Shown here: positions 56,294 through 64,000 of the stretch, one piece after another | Layout of the letters: every line of letters starts with the position of its first letter | Position numbering within the stretch: position 1 is the stretch's first letter | NCBI GenBank assembly: GCA_964017185.1 | Contig: OZ024869.1 | Coordinates: 1,448,501-1,512,500, forward strand | DNA from: Rugalucina vietnamica | Taxonomy: Eukaryota; Mollusca; Bivalvia; Lucinida; Lucinidae | Direction of reading: 5' to 3' | DNA: 64,000 nucleotides | Notes under the pieces: generated by a model | What the model was told of the DNA's origin: nothing | What the model saw: the letters and a program-made list of their open reading frames with translations, nothing else | The model's database searches: none | Made by a program: the position numbers and the translations under genes

Positions 56294-56686
56294 GTAAGTA
56301 CTGATACCAGTGCTGTTTGAAGGCAAAATATTTTCAAAAACTTCAAACATATTGAATTGAAGAAAATATCTGTGCTGAATTATATATGGTCTACATGTAA
56401 TTGATGCACAATACACAAACTTGCATGGAAAATCAAGAACAAATCTATAGAGGATTGGAGTCCAAACTTAGGACCAGGCCTGAGCTTAGAAGGGTCCAAC
56501 AAAACTTTGCCATTTTAGAACCAGCACACCAGCAAATTGGAAATCAGCTTGATTGTGGTGGTGGTGAAAGGGGGAAAGTTTGAAACATCAGACCCCTCTG
56601 TACATATGCTCAAGTCTTTAAATGATAATATCTTTTATGTTTTCAGCAATGATATAAATCTGCATTGTCTGTTTCTTGTATTTCAG

Positions 56687-56775
56687 AAAATCTCCAACAG
56701 GACAGGACTTTGCAGAGAATGTGAAACATAAAGTTTGGCTCAAAGTTGGTCTTGATGATATAGAAATTGTCAAAA
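56687..56775 (+). CDS. ARHGEF17: RhoGEF exon 9: PH-like region
   Basis: 89 bases (29 codons plus split codons), between TTGTATTTCAG and GTGAGT. HKVWLKVGLDDIEIVK matches the 'kW.lpLeD.diik' segment of ARHGEF17 proteins. The last base pairs with exon 10 to form a Ser codon. Confidence 0.85.
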
Positions 56776-57236
56776 GTGAGTTTAAATAGATTTTCTTTTA
56801 TATAGCATTTATGTAATTACCATACAGCTTTTTAGTCTGAAAATTACATGGCTCATTTATACAGAACCAAAACTGGTTTATATGGACAACTTCCATTTTG
56901 ATTTGGTTTATAATAAAAACTATATTTTTGCTGTATAAACATTAGCAATATTAATGTAAGAAATTGTAAATATTTGAGTAGGTAGGAAAAACAAAAGTTA
57001 TCTCCACCCATCAGCATTTCGGAGATCTGTTTTTATACAATTTACGTAATTATATACCAAATAAAACGTATAAAATTTTACTTAAATTTCATGTTTAAAA
57101 ATTGACCCTCGATTTTAGGCTTTTATGGACTATTCTCCCCTTATCCTTACAGATCCTTAACAGCTCTGTTCCAAAGAAAAATGTTTATTGCTTAGACTTA
57201 AAAGAAATGTTTGTTCACTAGGCTTATATTTTCCAG

Positions 57237-57349
57237 GTCAGGGATCTCTGAAGCGGACATCCAGTATGAACAAGGAACAGTTAGAGGAAGATCTAGAGAT
57301 CTTAGACGTGGTCTCCGATCTTAGTAACAAACTCAACTGTATGCATAAT
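57237..57349 (+). CDS. ARHGEF17: RhoGEF exon 10: linker helix
   Basis: Two bases plus 37 codons, between TTATATTTTCCAG and GTAAGT. LKRTSSMNKEQLEEDLEILD and the following DVVSDLSNKL form a helical linker after the PH region. A partial duplicate follows at about 57391. Confidence 0.85.
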
Positions 57350-57390
57350 GTAAGTACAATTCAGTCTCTTTACAATGCTGCTCAATATAG

Positions 57391-57475
57391 ATAGAGGAAG
57401 ATTTAGAGATCTAAGATGTCACCCTGATCTTAGTAACAAATTCAACTGTATGCATAATGTAAGTACAAGTACTCG
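57391..57475 (+). pseudogene. Decayed partial copy of RhoGEF exon 10 with its donor
   Basis: ATAGAGGAAGATTTAGAGAT ... CTTAGTAACAAATTCAACTG ... TATGCATAATGTAAGTACAA repeats the second half of exon 10 and the donor, 40 bases downstream. It has a stop (ATC-TAA) in the exon frame and no acceptor. Confidence 0.85.
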
Positions 57476-58010
57476 TTTAATAGGGGAGGCAGAATTTGAT
57501 GTCTAGCAGAGTGTTTTATAAATATGTGATAAGAACGCATTACAGTCTTTGTGCACATTATAGGTGGGGTGCACAATGAAGTTGTACCAAACCAGGCCTG
57601 GCTGTGAGCTGTTTCTTAAGGTCCTTTGGGTAGTAGTTTAATTACTAGGTTAAAATTTCTGCAAAATTTATGTTTTTTTGTTTTGTTTTTGTTTTTTTTT
57701 TCTTGAAACTGTTGTATGTGGATAAAGAAAAAAATAACTAAAATAGTCACATATACCCTTCAGACCGTTTTGAGAATAACCAACATCTTTCTGATAATAA
57801 TGTTACTGTAATCATGCTATGTTTTGGACAAGAGTCCAGACTGTCAGGGTGAGTGAGCAGAAAGAGTGGTGCACATTATGAAAGGTGGATAGAATGAAAT
57901 TTTTGTAGTTGAAAGTACCTGGAAAAACTTTTAAGATGACCCCAGATCTTAAAAAGTGTTTATAATGGGTTTAATGAGAATAAACTAGAAAGATTCCTAA
58001 AAAAACAAAC

Positions 58011-58012
58011 AA

Positions 58013-58045
<33 letters not shown>

Positions 58046-58046
58046 A
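58011..58046. repeat. (AAC)n microsatellite
   Basis: About 10 AAC units, just upstream of exon 11. Confidence 0.9.
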
Positions 58047-58085
58047 AAAACATCTTTCTGATAATGCATTGATATTCTTTTTCAG

Positions 58086-58201
58086 GGTTTAGATGAGGTA
58101 GTCAAGGAGATGACATCGTCTCTACAGAAACAACTGTCTGACTATAACCTACGATATTCTCTCATAGACTCTACCAAGATGGAGCTCCTAGTCACTACAC
58201 A
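58086..58201 (+). CDS. ARHGEF17: RhoGEF exon 11
   Basis: 38 codons plus two bases, between TCTTTTTCAG and GTATGT. GLDEVVKEMTSSLQKQLSDY and then STKMELLVTT match the linker before the C-terminal domain in ARHGEF17. Confidence 0.85.
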
Positions 58202-58241
58202 GTATGTTGTCTCAAAGATTATTTTAGATTTAGTTAGATTA

Positions 58242-58440
58242 CTGTAAGTTCGAAAATTTTCGCGTGACTTTCTTTCGCGAATTTTCAATTTCAGAATCAT
58301 TTGCGAGTTCTTAAATTCGCGAGCAATTGCTCATGCAGTCTATATAGCTTATTGTAAGTCTTTATTAGAGAGAACTTTGAATTCTCGAGGCATAGAATGC
58401 AAAAATACGCGAAAATTATGTTCTCGTGAAAAGGTCCTTT
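58242..58440. mobile_element. Tc1/mariner-type MITE (CTGTAAATTC family), copy 3
   Basis: TA-CTGTAAGTTCGAAAATTTTCGC ... TTCTCGTGAAAAGGTCCTTTG; right end diverged. It lies 40 bases after exon 11. Confidence 0.7.
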
Positions 58441-58451
58441 GTAAATATAGG

Positions 58452-58640
58452 ACTTGGCACCTTGTGGTAGCACAGTGGTAGAGCAACAGAAGCCAGACTA
58501 ATGATCAGTATTTCAAAAGCTATGGGCCATGTTTTGTCTTTGAGCAAGACACTTTGCTTCCAATAGTACATTTGCTGTTTAGTTGCCAGAAAGTGGTGGC
58601 TCCATCCAGACATGACAGGAATTTTCAAAAGGGACATTAA
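58452..58640 (+). repeat. tRNA-derived SINE
   Basis: TGGTAGCACAGTGGTAGAGC is an A-box; a degraded B-box follows near 58513. The tail GGACATTAAATATCAGG resembles the GGGACGTTAAA SINE end. Confidence 0.55.
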
Positions 58641-58824
58641 ATATCAGGGCAAACAAAAGCTCTTATGTTCCATTGTCCTATTCTGCTACCACAGTTTTTA
58701 AGTCATGAAAAATTTCCCTTGATTGCCTTTAAATATAAATGTAGGACCCAGGAAAATCGACTGTTGATGACCATTTCAGATGTGATTTTGTTAATGAATA
58801 AGAACTGACATTGTCTACTTTCAG

Positions 58825-58916
58825 AGAAGGTGTGTTACATCTGGACGTAAGTTTCTCATCGGGAGAGAAGAGGTCTACCTGGGAGACAACATTCCTTGAT
58901 GCCAAACAAAAACTGT
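58825..58916 (+). CDS. ARHGEF17: RhoGEF exon 12
   Basis: One base plus 30 codons plus one base, between TACTTTCAG and GTAAGT. GVLHLDVSFSSGEKRSTWET then TFLDAKQKL. The phase decides the GTAAGT donor over the GT two bases upstream. Confidence 0.8.
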
Positions 58917-59674
58917 GTAAGTTGAAGGGATTATATGTTCAGTATTTAGTGTAATAAACATGTCTTTTGGAGGTCTCATCAAATCTGGTTCCACACAAAT
59001 CTGGCTACTACCCTACTGCTGCACCAATTTAATCAATATTGGCTGTTCACTTTTACCATGTTACACCCCCTTTCACTTGAGTTTGCCATTTCAGCATTAG
59101 CATTACACAAGAAGACCAAGTGTTCTGGAGATCTGAGTTTCTTTTCATGTTGTCCACAAATACATCTGGATTGATTGATATGCCGCTTTGAGTGACAGTT
59201 TCAAGCTCAATGACCTTTAAAACGGCAAACTCAAGTGAAATTTTTATCTTACTATGTGGAATTTTGGCCATGTAGATACTGATAGGTAACTGCTAAAAAT
59301 GATAAAATTCTGCTTTTGTCCCTATAATATATCAAGTATGTGTTCTTAATTATGCATTGTATAATATGTTGTGCAAAGAATTTTGAAATAAAAATGTGTT
59401 TTAACCAAACAATTACAATGTTTTTATCAGTTTTTGACATCATTACCTAAAGATAAATGCTGAATAGATTTTAAGAACACCTGGCACCTGGGACACTGTT
59501 TCAGTTCTAAAATAAAATAAAAAGTTATGATTTACACAAAAACTTTATTGACCTAAATGATGAAACAGCAAACTCGAGTGAAAAAACTTGATTGACCTAA
59601 ATGCTGAAACGGCAAACTGACTGAAAAGGGGTGTATTTTGAAAACCAACATCTTTCTAATAGAAGAACATGATT

Positions 59675-59910
59675 TGAGCCGCCCCATGGGAAACCCAACA
59701 ATCTGCATAGGCGAAAACAAAGGCGCATATCAGCTTCGCGGTAACCGCGAAGCTGATCAGCGCCTTTGTTTTCGCTACACGGATAGTACAATTCCTCTTC
59801 TACTTAAATCAGAAATTTCAAGCTTCTAGCTTGCTTCTGTGCTTGTACAGCTCGGTTTGTGTCGGTCCTGGTCGGAAACCACATTGTTGGTTTTCCCACG
59901 AGGCGGCTCA
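59675..59910 (+). mobile_element. Hairpin MITE (TGAGCC family), copy 18
   Basis: TGAGCCGCCCCATGGGAAAC ... ACGAGGCGGCTCA, full length, A orientation, perfect core stem GCTTCGCGGTAACCGCGAAGC. It sits 41 bases before exon 13. Confidence 0.9.
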
Positions 59911-59951
59911 TTTTAAGAAAGATTTTAAATCATTTTGTTTTGGAATTCCAG

Positions 59952-60025
59952 CCCTATTATCTGACAAAAGAGCTCCAGAATTTCTTCAGCCATTACAGAT
60001 AACAAAAACCAGGGCAGGCATGCAG
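59952..60025 (+). CDS. ARHGEF17: RhoGEF exon 13
   Basis: Two bases plus 24 codons, between TTGGAATTCCAG and GTAAGA. APEFLQPLQITKTRAGMQ matches 'pefl...pI.KTRsGMQ' of ARHGEF17, which precedes the beta-propeller-like region. The polypyrimidine tract runs through the end of the MITE's flank. Confidence 0.9.
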
Positions 60026-60421
60026 GTAAGATACAAAATATTTTTGTCCAACTGTTTCTTCATTTGTCATAGTTGTACTTAACCAAGCTTAGAGTAGCAG
60101 ATTTTTTTCCCCTCCCTCTTTCTTCACAAGCAGTTAATTAGATATGCCACCCTTGGACAGAAGTTTAAAAAATGCCTTCACCGTACTTGTGTTTAACTGG
60201 AACAGCCCTGAGATACTGTTAGCATATGCATTCTTGAGATATTTATAAAAAGTTTATGAACTCAGTAGTGAGTGGTTGGTGGTCCCATGTGAAAAAGAAC
60301 AATGCAGTTTCTTTACATACATCTTGTGAACCATGTGTGTACAATATTCAGCTGCTTAGTACAGGGTGTAGGTTTATGAAAGGAAACAATCCAGTTTCAT
60401 AGTTTTCTAAACGATTTTCAG

Positions 60422-60624
60422 TTCTCGTGTGCGTCACCTATCGACGGCCTTAACAACAATGGACACCGCGACGTCTGGGTGTGTAACAGTGACGGTTACG
60501 TAGGTCACATGTGTCTGCTTAGTCTACAGCCTGAACCAATCGTAACTCTCAACACTCCAGTCCCAGGATGCAATGCAAGGATACTGTGTATAGCGGCAGT
60601 ACCAGCACATACATTCTTTAGGAG
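60422..60624 (+). CDS. ARHGEF17: RhoGEF exon 14: start of the WD40-like domain
   Basis: 67 codons plus two bases, between ACGATTTTCAG and GTAAAC. DVWVCNSDGYVGHMCLLSLQ and CNARILCIAAVPAH are near-diagnostic for ARHGEF17 (in the family, 'VWVCNSDGYVGqvcLLSL' and 'ARILCIgaVP'). It opens the C-terminal propeller, probably a protein-interaction module. Confidence 0.95.
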
Positions 60625-60751
60625 GTAAACATTTTTTATTCAAATACAGAGCTTGCAAATTAAATTTTATACAATGCAGTAAAAACATCATTTTAGCTTT
60701 CTGGTCCATGATGTAAATTGTTTATGCTAGCAAATCAAGTAAAGTCATAAT

Positions 60752-60816
60752 CAGAATAGTTTACTGGTGATCACTGGTGAAACACCAAATTGACAATACC
60801 ACACCAGGACACCAAG
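60752..60816 (-). mobile_element. LINE B 3'-end fragment
   Basis: CAGAATAGTTTACTGGTGAT ... CACCAGG matches the 3' end of LINE B at 5108-5160. A 5'-truncated insertion of about 65 bases. Confidence 0.6.
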
Positions 60817-60953
60817 TCAAGTTATATATTAATTTAAAAGGATAGCCCTATGTGAAAAGATTTGAAAAAGGTAGGGTAGCTTTTGATAGGTTTGATTATG
60901 CCCTGATTTGTCAAATGACAAAATTCCAAAATGTGACAAATTCTCAACGACAG

Positions 60954-61177
60954 GAAAGGCAGTGGTAGACGTCGCCAGAACAAGTCCCCGTCCCCGGCTC
61001 CTGACGCTCCCTGTATCAGTATTGAGGAAGTGGACAAGGAGATGACAGAGGAGGAACCGCCCCAGCAGGACATCGCTGACACCCTGAGTGAGGAGGGGTA
61101 CCAGAGCGACTCTGACTCATCGTCAGACGAAGATGATGACGAGGAGTATACATCAACAAGGAAACTATATGTTGAAG
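60954..61177 (+). CDS. ARHGEF17: RhoGEF exon 15: acidic insert
   Basis: One base plus 74 codons plus one base, between TCTCAACGACAG and GTAATT. A basic Ser/Pro start (GRRRQNKSPSPAPD) is followed by a Glu/Asp/Ser-rich stretch (SDSDSSSDEDDDEEYTSTRK). It interrupts the propeller as a flexible, probably phosphorylated loop. Confidence 0.85.
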
Positions 61178-61367
61178 GTAATTTGATAAACTGTGTTGCA
61201 AGAAAATCTGTCTTTTGGTTTTATGACAGTTTTTACATAAAACAAGTCAGTGTGAGCAAACAAGATTAGAGCCTGAAATTTGGGATTAAGATAGTATGCT
61301 CCTGACTCTATAATTTGGCTTCTTGTTATAAATTGCTAAGCACTGCTACATGATGAGGCCTTAGGTT

Positions 61368-61682
61368 GTTTATATTCAAAGTTCAATTTTAAGTTTCCCT
61401 TGAAGAAGTAGGTTGTTAATGTTTTTATATTCTAAGTTCAATTTTAAGTTTCCCTTGAAGAAGTAGGTTGTTAATGTTTTTATATTCAAAGTTCAATTTT
61501 AAGTTTCCCTTGAAGAAGTAGGTTGTTAATGTTTTTATATTCAAAGTTCAATTTTAAGTTTCCCTTGAAGAAGTAGGTTGTTAATGTTTTTATATTCAAA
61601 GTTCAATTTTAAGTTTCCCTTGAAGAAGTAAGTTGTTAATGTTTTAATATTCAAAGTTCAATTTTAAGTTTCCCTTGATGAA
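61368..61682. repeat. Tandem repeat, ~61-bp unit, five to six copies
   Basis: Units of ATTCAAAGTTCAATTTTAAG ... TTTCCCTTGAAGAAGTAGGT ... TGTTAATGTTTTTAT, nearly identical to each other, in intron 15. Confidence 0.95.
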
Positions 61683-62720
61683 GCAGTTTACTTTGATCTA
61701 AACTTTTGTAACCCAACGATAACATTATCAGAGCTTTGCCCTGAATAAATGAGATGGTACTGCAACTTTAAGGTCTCTGTGCAGTTTATCTGTGCCTTCT
61801 TGTCAGTGATTTAATACCAATTTTGCAAGTATTATAGGTATTCAGTCAAATTATTGCAAAATGTATTTTTGATTTCATATCAAAGTCTGTAGTCTACAAT
61901 AGTAATTTATATCTGTTGACTTACATTCAAAGCTGTCAGGCAGAAGTTAGGGTCTCCTGCAGTCTGTGAGTACATCAGCACACCGTATATCCAGACGCAA
62001 CCAATGCATTTGGGAACAACTGACGCAGATAAAATCAGTATTTGACTGAAGCATTCAAACACCTGTCTCAAAACAACTTTCCATGGATCATTCCTATCCC
62101 TGGAAAGTTGTTGCCAGACAGGCAACCTATTGTCATATTTTGATTTTCATCGATGTTAGTTGTTTTCACACACATTGGTTGTCTCTAGATAACTAGCCTG
62201 ATCAGTGTCTGTTCAGTTTTTCTTTCATTTTTGATAACCTTGACTTACATTATTTTATTTTGTTAAACAATGAAATGTATAATGCTATGTCATATGGTCT
62301 AACATAGCACTTAATTATTTAAACACAGAATAAAAGTATAATATCACACATTAATCACAGATACTCACATTTTAATTTGACTGAATAAGCATGGTTTGTA
62401 AAACAAGATCTTGAAGTAACTTACACTTATGAAATACATGTAATTAATCACCATGGAGCTTTTAGGCTCAGTGCTAAAGAGTCAAATGCCACAGAGAAAT
62501 GTTGGGGTGCTCGATAACTAAGTGCACAGTGTGTGCCCTTGATCAAGATAAGCTTGCCTGATGCTGGTAAAGTTCACTGGAAACTGTCCCGGCATGACTG
62601 TAAAATATTGATAGAGTTATTAAGTATTATATCAACCCAAACAAACGAAACAAAATTTATTTATTAACCATTCATTTATTATCAGATGTAATAAAGTGAT
62701 TTAATCATTACGGTTTTTTT
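61683..62720. other. RhoGEF intron 15, unassigned with SINE-like remnant
   Basis: CTGGAAACTGTCCCGGCATG ... AACCCAAACAAACGAAAC (about 62578-62650) resembles a degraded SINE 3' end. Nothing else identified. Confidence 0.4.
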
Positions 62721-62721
62721 T

Positions 62722-63517
62722 ATACCCCGCCACTTAAAAAAGTGCGGGGTATTATGTTATACCCTCAAAAAAAAAATTGCGTTCGAGTGTCCGTCCATCC
62801 GTCCGTCCGTCAGCGTTTCCGGGCTCTATCTTGAGCATTTATCGACCGAATTTCTTCAAACTTTGTATAGGAGTTCATATCAGGAAGGAGTGGTCTGGGA
62901 TTGAAGATGGGTATATTTTGTCAAATTAGTACAGAGTTATGGCCCTTGATTTACGTTAAAATTTTGTTTCCAGGCTCTATCTTTAGCATTTATTGACCGA
63001 TTTTCTTCAAACTTTGTATAGGAGTTCATACCAGGAAGGAGTGATTTGGGATTGAAGATGGGTAAATTTTGTCAAATAAGTACAGAGTTATGGCCCTTGA
63101 TTTACGTTAAAATTTTGTTTCAGGACTCTATCTTGAGCATTTATTGACTTATTTTCTTCAAACTTTGTACATGTATAGGAGTTCATATCAGGAAGGAGAG
63201 TTTGGGATTGAAAATGAATAAATTTTGTTAAATAAGTACAGAGTTATGGCCCATAATTTACATTAAAATTTCGTTTCCTACCTCCGTTTTGTGCATTTAT
63301 CAACCAATTTTCTTCAAACTTTGTATAAAAGTTCAAATCAGGAAGTAGTGGTTTGGGATTGAAGATGGGTAAATTTTATCAATGTATACAGAGTTATGGT
63401 CCTTCATTTATGACAAAATTTTGTTCTGCTCTTTATCTTGAGAATTTATTGACAAACATTTTTGCTAAATTAAATTTGCGTGGCGGGGTATCATGCATGC
63501 CTGCAGCGCTTTTATTT
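62722..63517 (+). mobile_element. Helentron/HINE-like minisatellite element, family E
   Basis: Opens TTTTTTT|ATACCCCGCCACTTAAAA with hairpin ATACCCCGC / GCGGGGTAT, then CCGTCCGTCC. The body is about four ~180-bp units (TTCTTCAAACTTTGTATAGG ... GAGTTATGGCCCTTGATTTA). The 3' end is GTGGCGGGGTATCATGCATG, CCTGCAGCGCTTTTATTTC. Confidence 0.75.
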
Positions 63518-63903
63518 CAAAAGTAAAATTGTTTTTATTTGCATTGTGCACCACTGATTCATCATGCTAACATAATGATATTTAGATCCAATTGCATGCC
63601 ATATTACAGAGTACAACTGGGGTTTTGCAAGATAAAAGTTTCCTTCTTGATTTTATTCAGTTCACAAACTTCACATGATGTGGAATACTGTAAACCGATT
63701 CATTTTTGCAAGTATTTGATTTTCACTATGTTTTTTAGAGAAAATATGAAAGGGTTTTGCCGCTAGAATTCATGTTGACGTTGTTGTCCTTTGATAATCT
63801 TGTATGTGTTAAAGTTTTTGAGTATATAGTGGCAAAATTTTCATTGAAAGCGAAATAAGCTGACTTTAAAAAAGATAATCTAGTGAGTTTTTGAATATTT
63901 CAG

Positions 63904-64000
63904 ACTATGTGGTAAAGAGGCCCCCACCCTCCCAGTTTACCCAGAGTAGTCCGGATCCCATCTCTACGACCGGGGCTTGGACCCAGGACCCTCACAAGTC
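63904..64000 (+). CDS. ARHGEF17: RhoGEF exon 16, cut by the window edge
   Basis: Starts after AATATTTCAG, completing the split codon G|AC, and reads DYVVKRPPPSQFTQSSPDPI... to the last base. The gene continues beyond 64000 (rest of the propeller and 3' UTR). Confidence 0.85.

Noticed and set aside
10721..59910. CRISPR array or group II intron-like hairpins
   Set aside because: The regularly seen hairpins are dispersed MITE copies kilobases apart in both orientations; no short regular spacing and the genome is eukaryotic.

Overview
This is animal nuclear DNA: intron-rich, AT-rich and dense in transposons. A marine mollusc, probably a bivalve, is the best guess. That rests on the repeat types (CR1-like LINEs with a 2A peptide, minisatellite-cored Helentron-like elements, many MITEs) and is inference. 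No phage, plasmid or bacterial gene organisation is present.

The only well-supported host gene is a plus-strand Rho guanine-nucleotide exchange factor of the ARHGEF17/TEM4 type. It occupies about 20.57-64 kb and runs off the right edge. A single large exon (CDS 20760-22868) encodes about 703 residues of Ser/Pro/Lys-rich, probably disordered N-terminus. Fifteen further exons, all with GT-AG borders and consistent phases, encode the DH domain (exons 2-6), the PH-like region (7-9), a linker (10-13) and the start of a C-terminal beta-propeller-like region (14-16). About 1301 codons are visible. A possible alternative first exon lies at 28928-29005. Three exons have decayed tandem partial copies beside them.

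The left 10.2 kb is a nested transposon stack. The outer element, with terminal inverted repeats at 490-10222, is flanked by a 6-bp direct repeat (CTCTAA) and has long ATC/GATC-rich satellite arms. It contains a 5'-truncated LINE inserted into its left inverted repeat (870-4173) and a nearly complete CR1-like LINE (5096-9133 or slightly beyond). That second LINE is interrupted by a 434-bp MITE with a perfect 9-bp target duplication.

From 10.2 to 20.5 kb lie palindromic MITEs, one minus-strand first exon of a serine beta-lactamase-like protein (12495-12820), a degenerate interstitial telomere-type array (16083-16560) and a minisatellite element. The RhoGEF introns hold most of the other repeats. 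These include eighteen copies across the window of a hairpin MITE with a self-complementary core, five types of element sharing a Helentron/HINE-like layout, Tc1-like MITEs, tRNA-derived SINE pieces and microsatellites. Similarity calls come from reading the sequence and remembered family features, with no database search.
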